Assembly: GCF_900116225.1 (NCBI RefSeq)
Contig: NZ_FOZZ01000001.1
Location: forward strand, 62,001 to 126,000
DNA from: Sphingobacterium wenxiniae
GTDB lineage: Bacteria > Bacteroidota > Bacteroidia > Sphingobacteriales > Sphingobacteriaceae
Length of the DNA stretch: 64,000 nucleotides
Direction: 5' to 3'
Of the stretch, positions 43,623 through 52,245 are shown one piece after another (within the stretch, counting starts at the first letter, position 1; the number at the start of each line of letters is the position of its first letter). Both the position numbers and the translations under genes were made by a program. The notes beneath the pieces are model-generated. The model had not been told where the DNA came from. It searched no databases and worked only from the letters and a program-made list of their open reading frames with translations.

Positions 43623-43687
43623 GGGCAGCCTAATTGCCGTTAGGCTACCCGGGCGCCATATTTCGAATTGCCGTTCGATATGGCGCC
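43623..43687 (-). promoter_or_regulatory. Twin hairpins with identical loops in the receptor leader
   Basis: Read on the minus (transcribed) strand, two consecutive stem-loops occur: one with stem GGCGCCATAT/ATATGGCGCC extended by CGAA/TTCG, the other with stem GGGTAGCCTA/TAGGCTGCCC. Both present the same apex AACGGCAATT. No T-run follows on this strand, so a simple terminator is unlikely. They may be an RNA-stability or binding element between the DUF4198 and receptor genes. Confidence 0.55.
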
Positions 43688-43709
43688 TTTTTGATTCAGT
43701 GGTATGCTT

Positions 43710-44420
43710 TTACTGAACCAGAAAGCTCGTCGTGATTCCCTGCCACGCTCTTTTATAGGGTTTACCGTTCCAAATGCCTTCCTGCTCCTCTGCATGACCA
43801 AATTCGATCACATAGCGGCCTGGCCAAATAGCATCTACCTGAATTTGACCTTGTGCATCCGTTTTGTAGGTCTTGCTCCAACCCGCTTCCGACATTACCA
43901 AGATTTCTTGCCTAGCTATAGGATTGCCGTCCTTTTGAAGAGAAACTGGGATTTTGCTTTGAGCAGTATAATTTTTCGGGTCTACCTGTAACTGATAGTC
44001 CGACAATTTACCAGCTCGTTGAACGGATTTTCCGATCTGTACCGAAGCTTGCGCAACAAATTCAAAACGGGTTTCACCACCTAAATCTTTTGTAGGATGA
44101 TTGGAGAAAAGTTGATAGATACCTTCCTGCTTGGGTACAAAAGTACCTTCCAGAAACTGACCTTTATCTTCTAATTTCAAGGTCTGTTGTTCGCCATTAG
44201 GGCTTACCCAATACAGCACCAATTCCCGAAGATCCGAATACCAGTCTTTGGTTTCTTCTAATTCGCCCGTAGCATATTCTCCATAATATACACGAACGGT
44301 GTGTGGTTGATTTGGATTACCCACAGGGTCACATGCCAACCAGACAGCATGCGCGGTGACTACTTGGTTGCCGCCAAGTACAATCGCCAGAAATAATAAA
44401 ACTCGCTTAATAAAGAACAT
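43710..44420 (-). CDS. DUF4198 periplasmic protein
   Basis: 236 residues with a cleavable signal peptide (MFFIKRVLLFLAIVLGGNQV, mature from about HAVWLACD). DUF4198 features: an N-terminal His-Ala segment right after cleavage, VYYGEYATGELEETKDWY and a C-terminal Ig-like repeat (YKTDAQGQIQVDAIWPGRYV). Members are periplasmic, found beside metal-uptake TonB receptors and suspected metal binders. It is the first gene of the iron cluster, directly behind the operator-bearing promoter. Confidence 0.85.
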   Translation of the reverse strand: MFFIKRVLLFLAIVLGGNQVVTAHAVWLACDPVGNPNQPHTVRVYYGEYATGELEETKDWYSDLRELVLYWVSPNGEQQTLKLEDKGQFLEGTFVPKQEGIYQLFSNHPTKDLGGETRFEFVAQASVQIGKSVQRAGKLSDYQLQVDPKNYTAQSKIPVSLQKDGNPIARQEILVMSEAGWSKTYKTDAQGQIQVDAIWPGRYVIEFGHAEEQEGIWNGKPYKRAWQGITTSFLVQ

Positions 44421-44443
44421 ATTTATTTAGATTGATTTTAAAT

Positions 44444-44468
44444 AATGATGCAAAGGTAATGCATCATT
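44444..44468 (-). promoter_or_regulatory. Promoter -7 box inside a 25-bp palindromic operator, iron cluster
   Basis: AATGATGCA (44444-44452), 7-bp spacer, TGCATCATT (44460-44468): perfect 9-bp arms. On the minus strand the -7 box TACCTTTG (44451-44458) lies within the spacer and left arm. A bound repressor would block initiation. The symmetry suits a dimeric iron repressor (Fur or DtxR/IdeR type); the identity is inferred. Confidence 0.6.
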
Positions 44469-44486
44469 TCAAAAAAACAAGTTCAA

Positions 44487-44519
44487 AATCGGAAATAAAC
44501 AGACGCAATCGGAAATAAA
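44487..44519 (-). promoter_or_regulatory. Direct repeat, probable activator site upstream of iron promoter
   Basis: AATCGGAAATAAA occurs at 44487-44499 and again at 44507-44519, 20 bp apart (about two helical turns), 30-60 bp upstream of the -7 box. Phased direct repeats of this kind are typical for AraC-type activators. The cognate regulator is not in this window. Confidence 0.5.
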
Positions 44520-44530
44520 ATAGCAATAAT

Positions 44531-44567
44531 AAAAAACCTCATAGCTTTTTAAGCTATGAGGTTTTTT
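44531..44567. terminator. 17-bp hairpin terminator after metA
   Basis: AAAAAACCTCATAGCTT, loop TTT, then the exact complement. It lies 37 bp after the metA stop on the minus strand, with T-runs on both sides, and separates metA from the iron-cluster control region. Confidence 0.85.
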
Positions 44568-44603
44568 ATTGAATGTTACGTTTGACTATACGAGATTCCT
44601 CTC

Positions 44604-45542
44604 CTATCTTTCAAATTCACTAAGATGAACAACATCTTTAAGGTCGAAAGGAGTTTCCTGATAAACGAAATAGTTCAGCCAGTTATTAAACAACAAATTT
44701 GCATGACTTCGCCAGCGGATTAATGGCGGATTGTTCGGATTGTCATCTTGGTAGTAGTTCTGTGGCAGCTCTATCGGTAATCCCTTTTCCAGATCCCGCA
44801 TATACTCGTCGTGTAAGGTCAATGGCGCATATTCGGAATGCCCGGTGAAATAAAATTCACGACCACCGCGCGAGGCAACAATCGCTACACCGGCATCTGG
44901 AGATTCAGAAAGCAGAGTGATTTCCGATTTATCATCTAAATCGGTTGACCAAACTGTCGTATGTCTGCTATGCGGAATGAAAAATTCATCATCAAATCCC
45001 CGGAACAATGGATGTTTCTTGTCTTTAGCCGTATGTTTGAACACCCCCAGAAGCTTCTTATCCAACGGCCTTTTTTCCACGCCGTAGAAATGATACAACG
45101 CTGCTTGCGAAGCCCAACAGATATAAAGCGAGGAAGTGACATGATTGCGCGCCCAATCAAAAATACGCGTAATCTCACTCCAATAAGTCACCTGCTTAAA
45201 ATCAATCATCTCCACTGGAGCTCCAGTAATAATCAGACCATCATAGAAATTGTCCTTGACTTCGCTAAAACTTTTGTAGAACAGTTCCAGATGCTCTTCC
45301 GATGTATTTTTCGGCGTATGGGTTTCCAAACGCAAAAACTCAATCTCCACTTGGAGTGGATTATTGGAAAGCAAACGGATAAAATCCGTTTCGGTAGAGA
45401 TTTTAAGCGGCATCAGATTGAGGATAAGCACACGTAGCGGACGAATATCTTGTTCGTTAGCCCGCAAGTCGCTCATCACAAATATATTCTCCTTCTTTAA
45501 AAGGTCGATGGCAGGCAGGTTGTCTGGTATCTTAACTGGCAT
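44604..45542 (-). CDS. metA: MetA homoserine O-acyltransferase, predicted acetyl-CoA specific
   Basis: 312 residues, full length. Catalytic residues fall at the E. coli positions: Cys142 (YICWASQA), Lys163 region (DKKLLGVFKH), His235 and Glu237 (TGHSEYAPL). Position 111 is Glu (ITGAPVE). In characterised MetA enzymes Glu111 goes with acetyl-CoA and Gly111 with succinyl-CoA, so despite its family name this enzyme should make O-acetylhomoserine for methionine synthesis. ATG at 45542. It is monocistronic with its own terminator. I saw no SAM riboswitch in the 186 bp upstream. Confidence 0.95.
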   Translation of the reverse strand: MPVKIPDNLPAIDLLKKENIFVMSDLRANEQDIRPLRVLILNLMPLKISTETDFIRLLSNNPLQVEIEFLRLETHTPKNTSEEHLELFYKSFSEVKDNFYDGLIITGAPVEMIDFKQVTYWSEITRIFDWARNHVTSSLYICWASQAALYHFYGVEKRPLDKKLLGVFKHTAKDKKHPLFRGFDDEFFIPHSRHTTVWSTDLDDKSEITLLSESPDAGVAIVASRGGREFYFTGHSEYAPLTLHDEYMRDLEKGLPIELPQNYYQDDNPNNPPLIRWRSHANLLFNNWLNYFVYQETPFDLKDVVHLSEFER

Positions 45543-45728
45543 ATCCTAATTTTCCTTCTTCTACTTTTGAGGTGGTAAAAATAGAAAGAATATATCAGAT
45601 ATAAAAAAACCGTCGTTCTTGAACTTTATTTCCATATTGTTACAATAGTCATACATAAAAAACAATAAATTAGAATCTGTATAATACAGACTAATACACA
45701 AACCGCATCGAAAATAAATACTGAACAC

Positions 45729-48161
45729 ATGCAATATAGAACAAAGAAACACTGGATCAAGGTAGTTACCTATCCGCTTACAGTAACGATAGCGCTATTT
45801 TCTACCGGAAATAATACCTACGCTCAACAGCAGATTCCTTACAACCCACCTCCGCAAAGTATTGTGGATTTAGTGGATGCTCCCCAAATCCCACAAATTA
45901 ATATCAGTCCTAACGGTCGTTGGATGCTTATTCTTGAAGCACCGGGTTTTCAACCTGTAGAGCATATCGCACAACCGGTACTTGGGGTCGCTGGATTACG
46001 CATAAACCCGATAACGTATACCACCGTAGCCGAAAATGCGGGTACTTTCAAATCTATACGAATCAAAAATCTCAAAAACGGAGAAGAGTTTACCTTAAAA
46101 GGTTTGCCACAGGAGCTACAATTGTCGGATCTATCGTGGTCTCCCACCGAAACAGCTTTTGCTTTTTTAAATAAAACGCTTCAACAGACCGAATTATGGA
46201 TTGCGGATTTGGAAGGTCGTGCTGTCAACAAGCTTATGGACAAAGTAAACGACACTTTTGGGAAGGCTTTTCAATGGAAAGATAAGGACACGCTTTTGGT
46301 ACAACGTATAACGCATGTAGGAAAGTCCGTGCCACAAGCCAACCCTGTGCCTACGGGGCCTATCGTGCAGGAGAACCTGGGCGGAATCACACCATCTAGA
46401 ACCTATCAAAATCTTTTGGCCAATGCCCATGACGAAGATTTGATGGAATTTTATTTAACTTCCGATTTAGTGGAAGTGGATAATCAAGGGCAGATAAACG
46501 AAATAGGTTTATCGGGTATATTCAAAAGTGTAAGCTATTCGCCTGATAAAAGTCTTCTCTTGGCAGAAAGAATAGTCAGGCCATACTCCTACTTAGTTCC
46601 TCTTTATCTTTTCCCCACAGAAGTAACCGTTTATCAAACGAACGGAACTTTGGTAAACACACTGCATACCATTCCTTTAGCAGATAACCTGCCTATCAGT
46701 TTTGATGCTGTAGTCGAAGGTCCGCGAAATTTCACCTGGCGAAAGGATCAAAATGCTACACTGACCTATGTTATTGCTCGGGATAAAGGAAATCCCAATG
46801 AAGTGACCGATAGCCGTGACGAACTATTACAACTGTCCGCTCCATTTCGCCTAGAAGATGCCAAAGTCTTGTACAATAGTAAATACAGAATACGCCAGGT
46901 TAAATGGGCTACAGATTTTTGTATCATAGAAGAGAATTGGCGGAAAGACCGCACTTCCCGTCTGGTGTTACTTGATAAAGGAAAAGAATTAAAAGTCTTG
47001 GCAAATCGTAAGTCAGAAGACACCTATACTGATCCGGGCGACTTTTTATTGGATCAAAAAGGCTTATTGCGTACGGACAAAAAAGGCAATGTCTATACGC
47101 AGGGATTGGGCGCCTCTCCCGAAGGTGATCGTCCATTTTTACTGCGTTGGAATGTACTCAGCTCCAAACAGGACACCTTATACAAATCACAAAGAAATTA
47201 TTACGAAGAGCCGCTTTATTATAATGAAGACGGCACAGTCTACATTTCAAGAGAATCTTCCACGGAATCGCCGAATATCTTTTCCATCACGTTAAAGGAT
47301 AAAAAAGAGAAACAGCTGACTACGTTTGCCGATCCATATCCAAGCTTACAAAATGTAGAGAAAACACTGCTCTCCTATCCACGTAAGGATGGATTAAATC
47401 TTTCAGCGACACTGTATTTACCCGAAGGATTCAAGAAAGGTGAAGATAGCCCCTTGCCAGTATTGATATGGGCTTATCCGCGGGAATTTAAGACCAAAGC
47501 AGCTGCAGGTCAGGTCAAAGGATCGCCTCATCGCTATCCGCGATTAGCTTTCCGTTCTCCGGTGTACTGGGTTACACAAGGCTATGCCGTGTTGGATCAA
47601 GCGGATATGCCTATTGTTGGAGAAGGTGACAGTGAGCCGAACGATACTTTTATCCAACAGATTGAAGATAATGCCCATGCCTTGATCGATTACATTGTCG
47701 ATATGGGCATCGCAGATCGAAACCGTATCGGTGTGGGTGGACATTCTTATGGTGCTTTCATGACGGCGAACTTGCTTGCACATACAGATTTATTTGCAGC
47801 AGGTATTGCACGAAGTGGTGCCTATAACCGCACGCTCACACCATTTGGATTTCAGGGAGAAGCACGCACGTACTGGCAAGCGAAAGAAACCTATGACGCC
47901 ATGTCTCCATTTAACTATGCACCGCAAATCAAGAAACCGTTGCTCATCACCCACGGTATGGACGACGAAAACTCCGGAACCTTCCCCATACAGAGCGAAC
48001 GGCTTTATGCAGCGATAAAAGGACATGGAGGAATTGTGCGGTTGGTATTGCTACCAAAAGAATTCCACGGCTACCGAAGCCGCGAAGGTGTGCTCCATAC
48101 GTTTTGGGAACAACATCAATGGCTGGAAAAGTATGTTAAAAACAAAGGCAAAGAACAGTAG
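45729..48161 (+). CDS. S9-family prolyl-oligopeptidase-type peptidase
   Basis: 810 residues. An N-terminal hydrophobic stretch (VVTYPLTVTIALFSTGNNTY) is a probable export signal. A beta-propeller (about residues 40-540) is followed by an alpha/beta-hydrolase domain with catalytic Ser673 (GGHSYGAF), Asp745/746 (HGMDDENSG) and His780 (KEFHGYRSREG). The DENSGTFP and LAFRSPVYWVTQGYAVLDQA blocks resemble the glutamyl-peptidase branch of S9. It probably acts in the periplasm on peptides. It is divergent from metA, with a hairpin downstream. Confidence 0.92.
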   Translation: MQYRTKKHWIKVVTYPLTVTIALFSTGNNTYAQQQIPYNPPPQSIVDLVDAPQIPQINISPNGRWMLILEAPGFQPVEHIAQPVLGVAGLRINPITYTTVAENAGTFKSIRIKNLKNGEEFTLKGLPQELQLSDLSWSPTETAFAFLNKTLQQTELWIADLEGRAVNKLMDKVNDTFGKAFQWKDKDTLLVQRITHVGKSVPQANPVPTGPIVQENLGGITPSRTYQNLLANAHDEDLMEFYLTSDLVEVDNQGQINEIGLSGIFKSVSYSPDKSLLLAERIVRPYSYLVPLYLFPTEVTVYQTNGTLVNTLHTIPLADNLPISFDAVVEGPRNFTWRKDQNATLTYVIARDKGNPNEVTDSRDELLQLSAPFRLEDAKVLYNSKYRIRQVKWATDFCIIEENWRKDRTSRLVLLDKGKELKVLANRKSEDTYTDPGDFLLDQKGLLRTDKKGNVYTQGLGASPEGDRPFLLRWNVLSSKQDTLYKSQRNYYEEPLYYNEDGTVYISRESSTESPNIFSITLKDKKEKQLTTFADPYPSLQNVEKTLLSYPRKDGLNLSATLYLPEGFKKGEDSPLPVLIWAYPREFKTKAAAGQVKGSPHRYPRLAFRSPVYWVTQGYAVLDQADMPIVGEGDSEPNDTFIQQIEDNAHALIDYIVDMGIADRNRIGVGGHSYGAFMTANLLAHTDLFAAGIARSGAYNRTLTPFGFQGEARTYWQAKETYDAMSPFNYAPQIKKPLLITHGMDDENSGTFPIQSERLYAAIKGHGGIVRLVLLPKEFHGYRSREGVLHTFWEQHQWLEKYVKNKGKEQ

Positions 48162-48188
48162 GCTTTAGTTAGAGAAGGCGTTGAAAGT

Positions 48189-48234
48189 GCAATGAATTGT
48201 CATATTGAGCATATCGAAATATACAATTCATTGC
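48189..48234. terminator. Hairpin between convergent genes
   Basis: Arms GCAATGAATTGT (48189-48200) and ACAATTCATTGC (48223-48234) are perfect complements. The spacer TCATATTGAGCATATCGAAA resembles the widespread TCATACTGAGCTTGTCGAAG repeat. Confidence 0.6.
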
Positions 48235-48274
48235 CTGTTTTGATGTTTATTCTTCTCTCAGCCCTCTTTCTAAT

Positions 48275-49249
48275 TTATTTACTCAAGCGATTCCCTTTGT
48301 GCGTCTCCAAGTCAGTTTCCACCTTGATTTTTTGATATATCGCCATGCAATATGCTGTAGCCGGAAGAAATAAAAACACAAAAAGACCAATCCAAAAACC
48401 AGTCAATTTGCCCACAATAAAACTAATGAGGAACACAAATACAGGATAGGAAAACAACAACACACCGAACAGCAACGAATCGAAAAATATCGTTCCTTCC
48501 GTACGTTTACGGATATAATCACGCCATAATCTATAAAACCAAAACTGTGTATAATAACCGATCTTAGCTGGAATACGCAGTAAGGTCAGTGTTTTTTCAT
48601 CTGGCAGATGAGGTTCCAAAGGGCTCTCCGTCATGTTTTCTTTTAAATTTTCTTTCACCACCTGTATAACTTCAGCCGATTGGACGGCATGACCACTAAT
48701 GTATTCCGTTGTATCAATAACAGGCAAGGCCTTCAACGAAACCGATTTCGGCACATCCACAAAAGAATTATAGTTCAACACATAAGGTTGTATCTGCAAG
48801 GGGACCTCTGCCCAGTATGCACGTTCCATCAGCGAAGTCAATCCGCCGTTCATTAAAGGCTGCAAATACCACAGGTTATGCGAACGGCCTTCCGGAAAAA
48901 TGAGGATATGCTTACCCGCCTGTAACTGCCGCATGCATTCATCAAATGTAAAATCATTCTTCACCGCATATTCGGGGTCGTCAGTCCGCTTATAAATAGG
49001 TAGCATATAAAGACTTCTTAATACCCAATTCGCCAACGGATGTTTGAAGATATCTCCTCGCGTTAGAAAACGAATTTCCACAGGCGCATTAACGGCGATA
49101 ATCAAGGAATCAAAAAAAGAATTCGGATGGTTGGAAACAATGACAGAAGGCCCTTCATACTTAGCCTGTTCCAACTGATCCTTACGAAAGTCCGGCACAT
49201 ACCAATGCAACCCCAATCTTACATAAGCTCTTAATACCTGATACAGCAT
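48275..49249 (-). CDS. Glycerolipid acyltransferase (PlsC-like)
   Basis: 324 residues. Acyltransferase blocks: SNHPNSFFDSLI (the HX4D-type catalytic motif in the longer HPNSFFD form often seen in Bacteroidota), the substrate-binding region near FLTRGDIFKHPLANWVLRSL, and ILIFPEGRSHN (FPEG). Two C-terminal membrane helices (LFGVLLFSYPVFVFLISFIV; GLFVFLFLPATAYCMAIYQ). It probably acylates a lysophospholipid or glycerol phosphate at the inner membrane. ATG at 49249. It may be co-transcribed with the ABC exporter 55 bp upstream. Confidence 0.88.
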   Translation of the reverse strand: MLYQVLRAYVRLGLHWYVPDFRKDQLEQAKYEGPSVIVSNHPNSFFDSLIIAVNAPVEIRFLTRGDIFKHPLANWVLRSLYMLPIYKRTDDPEYAVKNDFTFDECMRQLQAGKHILIFPEGRSHNLWYLQPLMNGGLTSLMERAYWAEVPLQIQPYVLNYNSFVDVPKSVSLKALPVIDTTEYISGHAVQSAEVIQVVKENLKENMTESPLEPHLPDEKTLTLLRIPAKIGYYTQFWFYRLWRDYIRKRTEGTIFFDSLLFGVLLFSYPVFVFLISFIVGKLTGFWIGLFVFLFLPATAYCMAIYQKIKVETDLETHKGNRLSK

Positions 49250-49304
49250 ACGTTTAATCTTTGGTTAAAGATAAAATATTCTACTTAATGCGCACAAAAA
49301 TTTT

Positions 49305-51089
49305 TTATTCCTCCCGCATAGATTCCGTTATTTTCTGTATATTCAAACTGTTAGCCATAGCCGAAAAAATCGAATGATACGTACCGTTCAGGTCGTAAAG
49401 TTCCTCATGTGTCCCATCTTCAACCACTCTTCCTTTTTCCATCACCACAATATGCTCCGCATCGATAATCTGGGAAATACTGTGCGATACGATAATAACG
49501 GTCCTTCCCATCTTGATAGCGTCCAAACTCTTTTTTATCTGTTCGGTAGCAATGGCATCGAGATTTGCCGTAGGTTCATCCAAGAAGATGATAGGCGGAT
49601 TCTTTAAGAACATGCGCGCGATAGCTATACGTTGCTGCTGTCCGCCGGAAAGCAAATGAGCCTCTGCTTCGTATGCATTTGGCAATTCCAGTATCTGCTC
49701 ATGGATATACGCTTTTTTTGCGGCAACGATCACCTCCTCCATCGAAGCATCAATCTTTCCATAACGAATATTTTCGGCTATACTACCTTTAAAAATATGA
49801 TTTTTCTGCAACACCAGACCGATATTTTCACGCAGGAAATTCGTATTATAATCCCGCAAGTCCACACCGTCCAGCAAAATCTGTCCCGAGGTGGGTTCAT
49901 AAAATTTATCCAACAGGTTGATAACGGTACTTTTACCTGCTCCGGACAGACCAACTAAGGCTGTGTTTTGATTTGGACAGATCGTCATGCTGATATTAGT
50001 CAATGCTTGATGCTCATTGGGATAGGTAAAATTGACATTTTTTATTTCAATCAAACCTTTTATGTGCTCAGGGCGATAGCTGCCCGTTTGTTCCCGTTGA
50101 TTTTCTGCTTCCAGGATTTCAAAGAAGCTTTCGGAATAAATCAACGCGTCGTTCACCTCGTCGTAGATACGGTGAAGCTGACGGATCGGTGCCGAAACGT
50201 TGTTAAACAACATGATGTGAAACATGATGGCCCCTAAAGTCATCTGCTCATTCAGTACAAAATAAGCCGTGAGAATGATAACTATGACGACGCCTATCTG
50301 TTCGATAAAACTTTTCATGCTATCGAACAGGAAACTTGTCTTACGCGTAGCCATCTGGTTCTCGGTCATGTCGTATTGAATCTGTTTATGGCGTTCGCCT
50401 TCTATATCTTCCCGCACGAATGACTTAATCACATGAATAGAATCAATGAGATTGATAATCTGGTTACTCTTGTTTTCGCGGTAACGGCGCATGCTGCGAC
50501 GAAACCCTGACAAACGCTGCGCCTGCAATTGGGAGACATAGAAATAAACGGGTATAATCATCAGCCCTACTAAACCTACGTAGAAATTTGCTAAGAACAT
50601 ACATACCAATGCGACAATAGCATTGGCAAATAGCGGAAGAATATCAATAAAGAAATTCTGCACCAGACGGGTCAGGCTGCTGATACCAGCGTCTATTCGT
50701 GTCTGCAATTTTCCAGATTCATTGCTGGTGGAGGTATAGAAAGCCATTTTATAGGTTAATATTTTATCCACAATAGCCTGGGAAAAATCACGGGCAATCA
50801 TAATACGCAATTTCTCCCCGTAGAATTTCTGTCCAAATTGTACCGCTGCGTACAGAACCTCTTTTCCCAATAAAATAGCGGCAATGCTTCCCAACAGATA
50901 AAAGCCTTGTGAAAGCGGTCGATTATCGACCAGCAAATCACTGATCGTATCTACGGTATACTTTAAAATGAATGCATTGACCTGCGCCGCGAACGAGCCC
51001 ACCAATGTTAATACAAAAGTGTAGAATATCAAGTTCTTGTAAGGCTTGCTAAAGGGAAGTATCTTTTTGAATAGCTGTTGAATGGTCAT
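49305..51089 (-). CDS. ABC exporter, fused permease and ATPase
   Basis: 594 residues from ATG 51089 (MTIQQLFKKILPFSKPYKNL); an ATG eight codons upstream is possible. Six membrane helices in residues about 15-310, then the nucleotide-binding domain: Walker A GLSGAGKST, Q-loop LVLQKN, signature LSGGQQQR, Walker B IIFLDEPTA, H-loop SHSIS. A homodimeric type IV exporter of unknown substrate (lipid, peptide or drug). It is divergent from kdsB, and proximity to kdsB and an acyltransferase hints at envelope lipids (inference). Confidence 0.92.
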   Translation of the reverse strand: MTIQQLFKKILPFSKPYKNLIFYTFVLTLVGSFAAQVNAFILKYTVDTISDLLVDNRPLSQGFYLLGSIAAILLGKEVLYAAVQFGQKFYGEKLRIMIARDFSQAIVDKILTYKMAFYTSTSNESGKLQTRIDAGISSLTRLVQNFFIDILPLFANAIVALVCMFLANFYVGLVGLMIIPVYFYVSQLQAQRLSGFRRSMRRYRENKSNQIINLIDSIHVIKSFVREDIEGERHKQIQYDMTENQMATRKTSFLFDSMKSFIEQIGVVIVIILTAYFVLNEQMTLGAIMFHIMLFNNVSAPIRQLHRIYDEVNDALIYSESFFEILEAENQREQTGSYRPEHIKGLIEIKNVNFTYPNEHQALTNISMTICPNQNTALVGLSGAGKSTVINLLDKFYEPTSGQILLDGVDLRDYNTNFLRENIGLVLQKNHIFKGSIAENIRYGKIDASMEEVIVAAKKAYIHEQILELPNAYEAEAHLLSGGQQQRIAIARMFLKNPPIIFLDEPTANLDAIATEQIKKSLDAIKMGRTVIIVSHSISQIIDAEHIVVMEKGRVVEDGTHEELYDLNGTYHSIFSAMANSLNIQKITESMREE

Positions 51090-51194
51090 ATGTAAAGTTA
51101 AACAATGCAGCATTGAAAAGGTTTAACCCGCATTGTGTATCGATCAGTTTATAAAATATTTTGCCTTTTTACTTTTTACTTTCTACTTTTAAGG

Positions 51195-51932
51195 ATGAAA
51201 ACGATCGGAATTATCCCCGCCCGCTATGCCTCGTCGCGCTTTCCCGGAAAGCCGTTGGTGGATATCGCAGGCAAATCTATGATACAACGGGTTTACGAAC
51301 AGGTTAAAGGCTGCAGATGCCTGTCTGAGGTAGTCGTGGCAACTGATGACAAACGCATTGAAGACCATGTGCGTTCTTTTGCCGGTAATGTCGTGATGAC
51401 CTCTCCTGACCATCAATCGGGCACAGACCGATGCGCAGAAGTCGTACAAAAAGTGCAAAGTTTTGATATTGCCATCAATATACAAGGAGATGAACCTTTC
51501 ATCAGCCCGTTGCAAATTGATCTGCTGTCTTCTTTATTTGAAGATAGCCAAACGGATATTGGTACGTTGGTCAAAAAAATCGATAATGTGGAAGATCTCT
51601 TCAACGAAAACACACCAAAAGTTGTTTTTAACAATAAAAAACAGGCATTATACTTTTCGCGGCAGACCATCCCTTTCCAGCGCAACGTGAAGCAAAGCGA
51701 CTGGCTTAACAATCAAGCGTACTATAAACATATCGGTATATACGGTTATCGGACTGAAGTACTGAAAGAAATTACCGCACTGCCCGTCTCCTCTTTTGAA
51801 AAGTCGGAAGCGTTAGAGCAATTGCGCTGGTTAGAGAATGGATATACTATCAAAGTCGCAGAAACAAAATTTGATACCATCGCAGTCGATCATCCAAAAG
51901 ACGTGGAAGCGATATTGAAAGCTTATTTTTAA
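51195..51932 (+). CDS. kdsB: 3-deoxy-manno-octulosonate cytidylyltransferase (CMP-Kdo synthetase)
   Basis: 245 residues from ATG 51195 (MKTIGIIPARYASSRFPGKP); a longer reading adds an unrelated hydrophobic leader and is rejected. Motifs: IIPARYASSRFPGKPL, NIQGDEPFI, VVATDDKRI, YFSRQTIPF, HIGIYGYR and SFEKSEALEQLRWLENGY. It activates Kdo with CTP for lipid A core synthesis. Its last 102 bp recur, with six differences and the same frame, at 52856-52957. Confidence 0.96.
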   Translation: MKTIGIIPARYASSRFPGKPLVDIAGKSMIQRVYEQVKGCRCLSEVVVATDDKRIEDHVRSFAGNVVMTSPDHQSGTDRCAEVVQKVQSFDIAINIQGDEPFISPLQIDLLSSLFEDSQTDIGTLVKKIDNVEDLFNENTPKVVFNNKKQALYFSRQTIPFQRNVKQSDWLNNQAYYKHIGIYGYRTEVLKEITALPVSSFEKSEALEQLRWLENGYTIKVAETKFDTIAVDHPKDVEAILKAYF

Positions 51933-52245
51933 AAATTACTCACTGGAACTTGTGCGAAAAAATAATCTGAGTTTTCAACTTACAAGAGACAACCAAGGTA
52001 CTTGCCTACCGTCAGGAAAACTTGCTTTATTTCAGTCACAAGCTACAAAGGCTTGCGACAACTGAGAGGATAGGGTAAAAAAAGCGCCAAATATAGTGCT
52101 CTAAAATTATCTCCAGGGGGCTATTCGGGTCAATTTGCCATGCAAAGTTGAATAGTTGTGAGCCGAATGACCCGCCTGCTGCTACTTTTCAATAAAAAAC
52201 AACGTTTAATAGCCTTTAAAACCCTATTTTTCAGTGAGCAACCAC
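51933..52245. other. Non-coding segment with repeat debris after kdsB
   Basis: No gene. A stretch at 51970-52075 (GAGTTTTCAACTTACAAGAG ... AAACTTGCTTTATTTCAGTC) looks like a degraded relative of the repeat at 12015-12153. Another part has a CGGGTCA ... TGACCCG inverted pair (about 52126-52172). It leads into the 21-bp array. Confidence 0.6.

Noticed and set aside
45543..45728. SAM riboswitch before metA
   Set aside because: The region is AT-rich and divergent with the S9 peptidase; I could not form the conserved core of any SAM riboswitch class.
51135..51194. Longer N-terminus for KdsB
   Set aside because: The extra 20 residues are hydrophobic and precede the invariant start MKTIGIIPARY; the family begins there.
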